Source of the DNA: Wenyingzhuangia sp. 2_MG-2023
GTDB lineage: Bacteria > Bacteroidota > Bacteroidia > Flavobacteriales > Flavobacteriaceae
Assembly: GCF_030548295.1 (NCBI RefSeq)
Contig: NZ_JAUOSB010000003.1
Location: forward strand, 62,001-126,000
Direction: 5' to 3'
Length of the DNA: 64,000 nt
The notes below the pieces were generated by a model, which did no database searches, had not been told where the DNA came from, and worked only from the letters and a program-made list of their open reading frames with translations. Within the stretch, counting starts at the first letter, position 1; every line of letters starts with the position of its first letter. A program made the translations under genes and the position numbers. Positions 1-6,450 of the stretch are shown here, in pieces.

Positions 1-425
1 AAAAAGGACTTTTAATACTAGGTAATTGCGGTACAGGAAAATCTTCAATTTTTGATATTATTCAAAATATTAGTAAAAAACACAAAATATCTGAATTGTG
101 GTACAAAAATGTATCTGTTAATGAAATTGTTTCAAAATTTGAAAAGGAAGGTGAATATGTCGTTCAATATCATCAAAAAGGTTGTATTCATTTTGATGAT
201 TTAGGAACAGAAAAATTAGCGAACTCATGGGGAGTAAAAGAAAATTTAATGGCTAGGATTTTTGAACTTCGTTATGAAAATTTTAAGGCTTATGGTTTGA
301 AAACTCATGTGACAACGAATCTGACTAAATATGAATTACATAAAAAATATGGGGATCGTGTTATGGATAGATTTTTTGAAATGTTTAATTTTTTGGAATT
401 AGAAGGTGATTCAAGAAGGTTTTAA
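1..425 (+). CDS. DnaC/IstB-type ATP-binding protein of a mobile element (5' truncated by window)
   Basis: The frame is open from base 3, so the gene begins outside the window. The visible 140 residues start with a P-loop, GNCGTGKSS (Walker A), and later show a Walker B-like HFDDLG and a conserved TTNLT segment. This pattern is typical of DnaC/IstB-like helicase-loader ATPases. An internal TTG at 96 is not the start, because the P-loop lies upstream of it. In Bacteroidota mobilizable elements such an ATPase often sits just before the mob genes, as here. It could load a replicative helicase during element replication (inference). The C-terminus at 425 looks complete. Confidence 0.75.
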   Translation, partial: KGLLILGNCGTGKSSIFDIIQNISKKHKISELWYKNVSVNEIVSKFEKEGEYVVQYHQKGCIHFDDLGTEKLANSWGVKENLMARIFELRYENFKAYGLKTHVTTNLTKYELHKKYGDRVMDRFFEMFNFLELEGDSRRF

Positions 426-440
426 TAATTTATAAGAGAT

Positions 441-490
441 GTGAGTAGAGCAAGATGGATGCACGTACGTACAAATCTTGCTTTTGCTCA
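441..490. other. candidate origin of transfer (oriT) hairpin upstream of mob genes
   Basis: The gap between the ATPase and the MobC-like gene holds an inverted repeat, AGCAAGAT (449-456) and ATCTTGCT (475-482). Its 18-nt loop contains the perfect palindrome ACGTACGT (463-470). A second, weaker pair (GAGTAGAGCAA against TTGCTC) flanks it. An inverted repeat directly 5' of a relaxosome-accessory gene and relaxase is where oriT is usually found. The T-run after the right arm is also compatible with a terminator for the ATPase gene. No nic-site consensus is recognised. Confidence 0.4.
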
Positions 491-506
491 TTGAAATTCG
501 CAAAAG

Positions 507-800
507 ATGAAAAATTATAGAATAGAAATTAGAGTTTCTCTATATGAGAGAAAACTCATTAAAAAAAATGCAGAATTATGTGGATTATCAGTTAGTGAAT
601 TTTGCAGAAGAAGTGTAAATAATCAAAAGATAATAGAGCGCTTTACTGATGAACAAATAGAGTTGTATAAATCTCTTTTACAATACCATCATCACTTTCA
701 GAGGATTGGTAATATGTTCTCAAAAAATAATCCAAGTTTAAGTTTAGAAGTAAGAGAGTTGGCTAATCAATTTAAAGAACATTTAAAAGGATTTAACTAA
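507..800 (+). CDS. MobC-like relaxosome accessory protein
   Basis: This 97-residue basic protein begins with a short beta-strand-like segment (YRIEIRVSLYERKLIKKNA) followed by a helix with the phrase LSVSEFCRRSV. That is the ribbon-helix-helix arrangement seen in MobC/BmgB-type plasmid mobilization proteins. The C-terminal half (QYHHHFQRIGNMFS) also resembles that family, which binds oriT and helps the relaxase. Its stop overlaps the start of the relaxase gene (TAATG type), so the two are translationally coupled. Family assignment is by motif resemblance only. Confidence 0.75.
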   Translation: MKNYRIEIRVSLYERKLIKKNAELCGLSVSEFCRRSVNNQKIIERFTDEQIELYKSLLQYHHHFQRIGNMFSKNNPSLSLEVRELANQFKEHLKGFN

Positions 801-1636
801 TGATAGCTAAAGGAACGTGTCTCTCAAATACCAAAGCAGCATTGCTTTATGGAGACGACATAAATAAAGATGCAAAAATTATTTTTAGTAACTACTTACA
901 TAGTCAAAAACCTAGTGAAATAGCTAAAGAGTTTAAGTTGTTTCAGGATCAAAATACCTATTGTAAGAAGAATACTTTTAGTTTCATTATTAGTCCAACA
1001 ATAGAAGATGGTAAAAAAATGAATGAAGCTGATTTAAAAAAAATGTGTAAACTTTTTTTAAAAGAGTTAAAACTAGATGAACACCAAGCAGTAGGGTATG
1101 TACATCGTGATAAAGAACATTTACATGCTCATTTGTATGTAAATCGAGTGAATTTTTCAGGAGAAGCATTTGATGCCTGGAGGATAGGTAAAAGAGCTCA
1201 ATTAGCAGCAAAAAATGTGGCTTTACAAATGGGATTAACCACTGTAGAACAAGTTAAAGAACAAAAACAAGAAAACACAAAATTAATAAGAGGAGAAATT
1301 AAATCTATTCATGATTCAATGATGAAACAAAGACCAAAATCATTAAAAGATTACATTAAAAAAATGAAAAATAATAATGTGATTGTAAAACCAGTAATTA
1401 ATAAGCAGAATAAGCTCCAAGGATTTAGGTATGAATACAAAAAACATAGTTTTAAAGGCTCAGAAGTCCATAGAGATATGTCTATCAATAAATTGAATTT
1501 TGAAATCCCTAAAGAGCAGAAAAAAGAGTTAAGTAATAATAAAGGACTATTTAACTACAATAATTTATTATTTGACTATTCAGGAGAGTATGAACCAAAC
1601 AGAAATAAAAAAAGAAAAAACAGATGGCGAAGATAG
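800..1636 (+). CDS. relaxase / mobilization nuclease (MobA/VirD2 type)
   Basis: The protein has 278 residues and acts on oriT to nick and attach to the transferred strand. The diagnostic three-histidine metal motif is HLHAH at residues 107-111, inside VGYVHRDKEHLHAH, followed by YVNRVN. This is the usual order in the PF03432 relaxase domain. An N-terminal tyrosine for strand transfer is plausible at Y17 (ALLYG), but I cannot prove it. The C-terminal 100 residues are Lys/Asn rich and probably bind DNA. It overlaps the MobC-like gene upstream and the small membrane-protein gene downstream, forming one mob operon. The length is short compared with plasmid MobA proteins that carry a primase, so it is relaxase only. 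Confidence 0.85.
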   Translation: MIAKGTCLSNTKAALLYGDDINKDAKIIFSNYLHSQKPSEIAKEFKLFQDQNTYCKKNTFSFIISPTIEDGKKMNEADLKKMCKLFLKELKLDEHQAVGYVHRDKEHLHAHLYVNRVNFSGEAFDAWRIGKRAQLAAKNVALQMGLTTVEQVKEQKQENTKLIRGEIKSIHDSMMKQRPKSLKDYIKKMKNNNVIVKPVINKQNKLQGFRYEYKKHSFKGSEVHRDMSINKLNFEIPKEQKKELSNNKGLFNYNNLLFDYSGEYEPNRNKKRKNRWRR

Positions 1637-1935
1637 AAACCATAACAGAAATGATTGTAGATGAAATCAATCATATGGAAGCTTTAGTAAAAGAGTTTAA
1701 ACAAGAAAAAGAAGATTTAAAGCAAATTAAAATAGAGCCTAATCTTAATAATTTAGGAAAACTTTTAGAAGCTAATATACAATATTTAAATACTCAAAAT
1801 AAGGAGCATAAAGAGGTAATAAAAGGGACTCTAGTTGAATTAAAAAAACAGAATAAGAAATTTTTATTGTATTTAATACTGATGTCTTTATCAATTGTGA
1901 TGTTGATGATAGAATTATTTGTTTTTAAAATTTAA
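1624..1935 (+). CDS. small mob-operon protein with coiled coil and C-terminal membrane anchor
   Basis: The 103-residue product has a long acidic/basic amphipathic stretch (residues 1-75, likely coiled coil), then one hydrophobic segment of about 22 residues (FLLYLILMSLSIVMLMIELFVF) at the very C-terminus. It is therefore tail-anchored in the inner membrane with the bulk in the cytoplasm. Its start overlaps the relaxase end by 13 bases. Similar small proteins follow relaxases in Flavobacteriia elements, so a role in coupling the relaxosome to the membrane is possible (inference). I do not recognise a named domain with certainty. Confidence 0.7.
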   Translation: MAKIETITEMIVDEINHMEALVKEFKQEKEDLKQIKIEPNLNNLGKLLEANIQYLNTQNKEHKEVIKGTLVELKKQNKKFLLYLILMSLSIVMLMIELFVFKI

Positions 1936-1953
1936 TATTTTTTCTTGTTTATA

Positions 1954-2162
1954 ATCTTGTAGTCAAGATATAAAGTTTCTATTTTAGCGAATAGAAAATA
2001 TTAAAATACAAAGCGTTTAGCTTGATTTAGGAACTGTAAAATCGCCAATTTTAATTCCCCATAAATCAATGTTGAGACGCCCACGTTTTGCGTGGGCTGT
2101 TTCTCATTTGGGGGAAGGTGTTTGGCGATACCTACAGTCCAATGAGTTCAGTTCCACGCTTT
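1954..2162. ncRNA. highly structured intergenic element (candidate ncRNA or origin)
   Basis: No gene fits in 1936-2176. Three hairpins follow one another: ATCTTG/CAAGAT (1954-1969); TTTCTATT/AATAGAAA (1976-1997); and a nested long stem of about 150 nt. Its pairs, from outside in, are AAAGCGT/ACGCTTT (2010, 2156), GGAACTGTA/TACAGTCC (2030, 2133), ATCGCCAA/TTGGCGAT (2041, 2122), TTCCCC/GGGGAA (2055, 2111), TTGAG/CTCA (2072, 2103) and a tip GCCCACG-TTTTG-CGTGGGC (2079-2097). A T-run follows the outer right arm. The GC-rich arms stand out from the AT-rich surroundings. It could be a structured RNA, a replication or transfer origin, or a folded transposition remnant. The strand is undetermined. 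Confidence 0.5.
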
Positions 2163-2176
2163 TTTATACGTGAAAA

Positions 2177-2458
2177 ATGAAAAATAATCGCCAATTTAAC
2201 CTCAAAGAAATTCTTGCCAAAGAGTTTGGGTTCACATCTACAGATCTTGATAGATACCATGAAACTATCCATGATTTAACTAAAACTGAAATACTAAAAG
2301 ATTCAGTTCTTTACGTTAAATCCAATCCTCAAATTTTTAAAACAAAAGAGCACAAGCGTAATACACTACTTAAAAAGTGTAGAGAATTAGCTTATGAAGT
2401 TAACACGCACAATACCACAACTATTAAAGATTTTATTAACAAAAACTTCAATAAATAA
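2177..2458 (+). CDS. hypothetical small basic protein, mobile-element cargo
   Basis: The 93-residue protein has no signal peptide or membrane segment. It is rich in Lys, Asn and Thr and looks mostly helical (FNLKEILAKEFGFTSTDLDR, then LLKKCRELAYEV). I do not recognise the family. It begins 14 bases after the structured element, whose T-run lies just upstream, so the element may control it or the gene may use the element as its leader. The lipoprotein gene follows 16 bases later on the same strand. Confidence 0.55.
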   Translation: MKNNRQFNLKEILAKEFGFTSTDLDRYHETIHDLTKTEILKDSVLYVKSNPQIFKTKEHKRNTLLKKCRELAYEVNTHNTTTIKDFINKNFNK

Positions 2459-2474
2459 TTAATTAAAAACCAAT

Positions 2475-2936
2475 ATGATGAAAAAAAAGATACTAAGTAT
2501 TTTTATTACCTCAATGATGTTAATCAGCTGTGGTAAAGATGAATCTATTAAAGAAGAAACAAATAATGCTGAAAAACATAATTATGAGGTAATATTTACT
2601 CAGGAAGGAGATCTGAATGAATCAATAGTTGTACTCTCATTAACTTCTATTAATGATGGTATGGTTGCTTCTAAAATTATAGATGTTTCAAGTAATGAAA
2701 ACCTTGGAAACCCTGTGCTTTTAAACATGCAAGAAAAAGAAGAAGGTCAATTTTCATATACCAATGAAGAAGACACAAATTCTATCCATGTTGTTGTAAC
2801 TGTAACTGTAGATAAAGATGCTGAAAGAGATTATGAGTATGATTTAATGATTTTAAAAGATGGTGCTGAAGTTTATCATAAAAAACATGTCAAGACTCCT
2901 GGTACTTCTATAGAACAGCTATCATTATCATATTAG
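2475..2936 (+). CDS. putative lipoprotein of unknown function
   Basis: The product has a lipoprotein signal: a short basic start, a hydrophobic stretch and the lipobox LISCG (lipidated Cys at about residue 19). An acidic low-complexity linker follows, then a beta-rich domain of about 110 residues with alternating hydrophobic residues (VIFTQEG, SIVVLSLTS, HVVVTVTV). The start may be the second Met, three bases downstream. No family is recognised. A weak hairpin at 2950-2978 follows the gene. It is probably cargo of the integrated element. Confidence 0.6.
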   Translation: MMKKKILSIFITSMMLISCGKDESIKEETNNAEKHNYEVIFTQEGDLNESIVVLSLTSINDGMVASKIIDVSSNENLGNPVLLNMQEKEEGQFSYTNEEDTNSIHVVVTVTVDKDAERDYEYDLMILKDGAEVYHKKHVKTPGTSIEQLSLSY

Positions 2937-2949
2937 GGATTAAAACAAT

Positions 2950-2978
2950 GAGAATAGTTTTAAAACTTTATTCTCTTT
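2950..2978 (+). terminator. possible terminator after lipoprotein gene
   Basis: GAGAATA (2950-2956) pairs with TATTCTC (2969-2975) around a loop GTTTTAAAACTT, and TTTAG follows. The stem is short and AT-rich, so strength is uncertain. Confidence 0.35.
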
Positions 2979-3086
2979 AGTAATGTATAACTCATATAAG
3001 CATTTTAGCTATCGTAGCTGTGTTTGATTCCTAAGTATAATTTTACTTATATGAGCTACACATTTATCAATTATTACAAAAACAAT

Positions 3087-3662
3087 ATGAAAACATTTAT
3101 ATTATTAATAGTGACTATAATGTTATTAAACAATGATTTAATAGCTCAGTCAAAAGAAAAAGAAACCGTTAAAAAGCAACTTGAGACCATAGATGGTGTT
3201 AGATACGATTTTAAAATAAAATTTACTCTTTTTGAAGTAGAGGATATTACAGTTGGTGACAGTCTTAAAATTTTGAAGGAAAATTTTAAAAAGAATAAAA
3301 CCTCCAAGATTGAAGCATTCAATAAATCAATTGCATCTTATAATAAAAAGATTCTTGAGCAAGATCAAAAGACAGGAATTAGAGCTATTAGTGCAAAAGC
3401 CTTGAAAGAATTGTTTACCAAAGAAAAAACAAAGTACGAAACTAAATTACAAGAAGTAGAATCATGGCAATACCAAGTATATAAACCTTATACGGTAAAA
3501 GATACTACTGAAATCTTGAACAAATATGTAAAAACCCATTTTACAGCATTAAAACCAGGAGAAAAAACGGAATCTCTTTATAAAGGAGAGTTTATTTTGG
3601 ATAAGCTATCAGAAAAATGTTTAAAATCTAGAAATCTTAAAAAGGTTAAGGTTTCATTTTAA
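3087..3662 (+). CDS. secreted hypothetical protein, Lys/Glu-rich
   Basis: The frame is open from 3024, but the start at 3087 gives a normal signal peptide (MKTFILLIVTIMLL followed by an AQS cleavage site), so I choose it. The mature part (about 170 residues) is strongly charged and helical (KEKETVKKQLETID, KILKENFKKNKTSK, KEKTKYETKLQEVE), consistent with a periplasmic coiled-coil protein. No family is recognised. It is cargo of the mobile element by position. Confidence 0.6.
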   Translation: MKTFILLIVTIMLLNNDLIAQSKEKETVKKQLETIDGVRYDFKIKFTLFEVEDITVGDSLKILKENFKKNKTSKIEAFNKSIASYNKKILEQDQKTGIRAISAKALKELFTKEKTKYETKLQEVESWQYQVYKPYTVKDTTEILNKYVKTHFTALKPGEKTESLYKGEFILDKLSEKCLKSRNLKKVKVSF

Positions 3663-3730
3663 AATAATAAGCGCATCTTTATAAGATGAAAAATGTTAAC
3701 GAGTCTATTATATTTAAATAATAAAAAATT

Positions 3731-3958
3731 ATGAGTAGATCTTATAGAAAAACAAAAATTCAAGGAAACACAGTGGCTAAATCAGAAAAAGTAGATAAGC
3801 AAAAAGCCAACCGAAAATTTAGAAGAGTTGTGAAAGAAAAAGTAAACCAACTTGACAATGAGTTACCAGCTCGTAGAGAAGTCTCTAACGTTTGGGATTT
3901 TGCCAAAGATGGTAAACGTTATGTTGCTGGAGGTAATACAAAGTATATTCGAAAATAA
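3731..3958 (+). CDS. small highly basic conserved hypothetical protein
   Basis: The 75-residue protein is rich in Lys and Arg (SRSYRKTKI, KANRKFRRVVKEK) and ends with REVSNVWDFAKDGKRYV. Short proteins with this SRSYRKTKI opening and the REVSNVW phrase occur widely in Bacteroidota without a known function. The charge suggests nucleic-acid binding. It precedes a strong hairpin at 3966-4010 that separates it from the convergent minus-strand genes. Confidence 0.65.
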   Translation: MSRSYRKTKIQGNTVAKSEKVDKQKANRKFRRVVKEKVNQLDNELPARREVSNVWDFAKDGKRYVAGGNTKYIRK

Positions 3959-3965
3959 AGTAAGC

Positions 3966-4010
3966 TCCTTTAAAAGATTGTCGATTTCATATCGATAATC
4001 TTTTAAAGGA
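3966..4010. terminator. long perfect hairpin between convergent genes
   Basis: TCCTTTAAAAGATT (3966-3979) and AATCTTTTAAAGGA (3997-4010) form a perfect 14-bp stem, with an inner TCGAT/ATCGA stem above it. It lies between the plus-strand 75-aa gene and the minus-strand 353-aa gene and probably terminates both. It lacks a clean T-run on either side, so an alternative role is possible. Confidence 0.5.
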
Positions 4011-4063
4011 AAACTTTGGAGTGTCTATTGAATTATCGTTTTTGATTATTAACTTATTGATTG

Positions 4064-5125
4064 TTAGTTGATAACTTTATTTTTTTTTGAAATGTTAATA
4101 GACTTAATGTTGTTCCTTATTATTAACTCTAAATCGGATTCAAGATTTTTATAGGTATCTTTTTTATGTTTAGTAATAAAATTTTCTAATTTAAATTCTG
4201 AAAAATATTTTTGTAAATTATCTTGTCCTATTTCCCTTTTACCTTTAATAATGGAGTATATATCCAAAGCTTCATTCTTTTTAAGAATAGAGTTTTTGTT
4301 TAAAATATATAAGATAAAACAAAACTGTTTATGATTTTTGTAAAGTTTTATGTCGTTTTTAATTGCATTTTTATTTAATAAAAATAAGTTTATTATGTCT
4401 TCTTCATTTGAATTTGTTTTTTGAAAGAAATTTTGAAACTTATCAGCTATTTGCTCAATTATTTTAGATTTAATTTCAAAAGGTACTACTTCTTCTTTTA
4501 TGGTTTTTTCTTTCTCTTCATAAAAAGAGTTATAAGTGTTATTCGTTTCTTTTAAATTGTGATTATTATTAATCTCTTTGAATGAAGTATGAATGTTATT
4601 ATTAATAATTTCTTCTTTGTTTTCTTTATAAGAGTTATAGGTATTGTTTATTTCTGTTAATTGACTATTATTGTTTACTTCTTTAAAAAAAGAATTGTTA
4701 TTATTTTGAATGTTTAAATTTAAAGTAGTCTCAAAATTGTTGTTCTTTATTAATTTATTTAATTGTTTTTCACTATTTGTTGTTTGTTTTGTCTCATTAT
4801 ACTTTGAAATATCAGCAGGTTTAATTTTTAATAAAACATTAAAAAACATTAGCATAGCAATAAAAATAATGAAAACATAAAAAAAAGGAATTATAAGGTT
4901 TATTTGAGTTAAGATTAAATTATTATTTATTGAAAACAAATAATTTATAAATGGTACAGATATCCTACATATATATTCTAACAGAGTAAAAACACCTATA
5001 GTAGCCCCTAAAAGAGGTATGATTAAATTTTTATATTTTTTTAATATTAATCCTGGTTTAATAATTAATGAAAAACATATTTTATCTATTTTAATAACAA
5101 AAGACCGTAGTTTATTTAATTTCAT
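4064..5125 (-). CDS. membrane protein with internal Asn-rich repeats, co-transcribed with integrase
   Basis: The 353-residue product has two N-terminal membrane segments (about residues 33-55 and 78-102), then a long Asn-rich cytoplasmic linker, then a helical domain of about 130 residues. The linker contains two imperfect repeats of about 35 residues with the core INNTYNSYKENKE / TNNTYNSFYEEKE. Its ATG shares one base with the integrase stop (TAATG), so translation is coupled. The family is not recognised. Genes placed right after the integrase in such elements are often accessory, and a regulatory or exclusion role is only a guess. Confidence 0.6.
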   Translation of the reverse strand: MKLNKLRSFVIKIDKICFSLIIKPGLILKKYKNLIIPLLGATIGVFTLLEYICRISVPFINYLFSINNNLILTQINLIIPFFYVFIIFIAMLMFFNVLLKIKPADISKYNETKQTTNSEKQLNKLIKNNNFETTLNLNIQNNNNSFFKEVNNNSQLTEINNTYNSYKENKEEIINNNIHTSFKEINNNHNLKETNNTYNSFYEEKEKTIKEEVVPFEIKSKIIEQIADKFQNFFQKTNSNEEDIINLFLLNKNAIKNDIKLYKNHKQFCFILYILNKNSILKKNEALDIYSIIKGKREIGQDNLQKYFSEFKLENFITKHKKDTYKNLESDLELIIRNNIKSINISKKNKVIN

Positions 5126-6249
5126 TATAATGTCAATTCTGGTATTAAGTTAGCAGCTTCTTTCATCTTAGAATCTATGATTTTTGCGTAGATCTCAGTG
5201 GTTCTTAACTCTTTATGTCCTAGTCTTTTAGATACTGTGTATATATCAGCTCCATTTTCTAATAATAGGACAGCATTTGAGTGTCTGGCACTGTGAAATG
5301 TGATGTGTTTTGTAATACCTGCTCTCATACACCATCTTAAAATTTCAGCATTAAAATGAGCACCATATTTTAAGCCTTTAAAAACTTTGTCACTTGCACT
5401 TCTTCTATCACCTAATAACTTTCTTGCTTGATCAGAAATGTATAAATATTCAAGACCATCAGTTTTTTTCTGTTTAAAAATAACTCTAAATGTTTCATCT
5501 TCATCTCTAACCTCTGACCATACCATTTTATCAATATCACTCCAACGAATTCCTGTCAAACAACTGAATATGAATGCTTTTTTTAATATTGGATATTTAC
5601 ATTCTGCATCTGTAAGACTCTGTAGTTCTTTATAAGTAAGATATTCTCTTGTTGACTCCGCCATAGCAAAGCTTTTAACTCCTTTAAGAATATTTGTATC
5701 TATATAACCTTCTTCATAAGCATTTCTTATAGCTGCTTTAAATTTATTGAAATAAGTGTATTTTGAATTTTGAGATAATGGAGTTCCGCCTTTAGTTAAA
5801 GCATCTTTATCTAAGTATTTTCTAAATCCTTTGGCAAATTTCTCATCTACGTTGTCAAAAGTTAGAGAAGGAGTACAATATCTAGAGATATGTTTTTCAG
5901 CAGCATCCCAGTTATCGTAGTTACTTTTGCTATCGTAACGATCTTCTTTTAACTGATTATAGTAATTAAGAAAGCTTCTATTGCTTTTGTGAGAATTTTT
6001 TAAATTAAATTTACCTTGAAAATATTCAGCTTTTCTAATGGCTAATATTTGTTCAGCTGTTTCAAGTGTTTCTTTATTATCTTTTTTTTCTTTTTGAGTT
6101 TTGGGGTCTAAAGTCAAGTACAGCTCTAAGTGTTCGTATTTACGATCATGTTTTTGTTTGCCATGTTCATCGGTAATAGTCCCATTGTAATACTCAATTG
6201 AAAGACTTTCTCTTCCTTTAAGTTTTTTTCTTCTTAAGTGTATTTTCAT
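5125..6249 (-). CDS. tyrosine recombinase / site-specific integrase
   Basis: The 374-residue protein has the Bacteroidota element layout: an N-terminal arm-binding region (1-85), a SAM-like core-binding domain (about 90-190) and the catalytic domain (200-374). The catalytic set is visible: R235 (TGIRWSD), H319 and R322 (HSARHS), H345 (LGHK) and nucleophile Y354 (TEIYAKI). It inserts and excises the element. It is transcribed away from mnmE, whose 3' end lies only 182 bases upstream, which puts the attachment site between them. The downstream membrane-protein gene is coupled to it. Confidence 0.93.
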   Translation of the reverse strand: MKIHLRRKKLKGRESLSIEYYNGTITDEHGKQKHDRKYEHLELYLTLDPKTQKEKKDNKETLETAEQILAIRKAEYFQGKFNLKNSHKSNRSFLNYYNQLKEDRYDSKSNYDNWDAAEKHISRYCTPSLTFDNVDEKFAKGFRKYLDKDALTKGGTPLSQNSKYTYFNKFKAAIRNAYEEGYIDTNILKGVKSFAMAESTREYLTYKELQSLTDAECKYPILKKAFIFSCLTGIRWSDIDKMVWSEVRDEDETFRVIFKQKKTDGLEYLYISDQARKLLGDRRSASDKVFKGLKYGAHFNAEILRWCMRAGITKHITFHSARHSNAVLLLENGADIYTVSKRLGHKELRTTEIYAKIIDSKMKEAANLIPELTL

Positions 6250-6261
6250 TTTTCTGCTTTT

Positions 6262-6302
6262 ACAGGTGTAAAAATTACCCCTATAAAATTAAACAGGTGT
6301 AA
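6262..6302. repeat. two direct repeats, candidate integrase arm sites
   Basis: The 10-mer ACAGGTGTAA occurs at 6262-6271 and again at 6293-6302, exactly 31 bases apart (about three helical turns). It lies just upstream of the integrase start and next to the predicted attachment site, where arm-type integrase sites and the integrase promoter are expected. The rest of 6250-6431 is AT-rich with no gene. Confidence 0.45.
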
Positions 6303-6413
6303 TTTAAGAGCAGTAAAAGTAATAATAAATGAAAAAACATGAAAGTAAATAATAGATGCTTTCACTTAAATTGTTGATTATAATAATTTTAATTTCATTT
6401 ATTTGTTTTTGTT

Positions 6414-6450
6414 TTCATTCATTTTCATAAGTTATTTACCGATACAAAAA
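6414..6450. other. predicted attachment site (att) at the 3' end of mnmE
   Basis: The last codons of mnmE encode the conserved F-C-I-G-K and stop (6432-6446). The integrase and element genes begin immediately beyond. The DNA here, read on the minus strand, is TTTTGTATCGGTAAATAA, nearly the same as the thdF/mnmE site used by SGI1-type islands, because the protein end is conserved. The other att copy would be outside the window, so the exact core cannot be defined. Confidence 0.5.

Noticed and set aside
1954-2162. Retron msr/msd with flanking a1/a2 repeats
   Set aside because: The nested stem resembles such a layout, but no reverse transcriptase is encoded nearby in the window. The 93-aa neighbour lacks any RT motif.
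4560-4760. Repeat-type CRISPR or VNTR in the 353-aa gene
   Set aside because: The repeats keep the reading frame and diverge at synonymous and conservative positions, so they are protein repeats.
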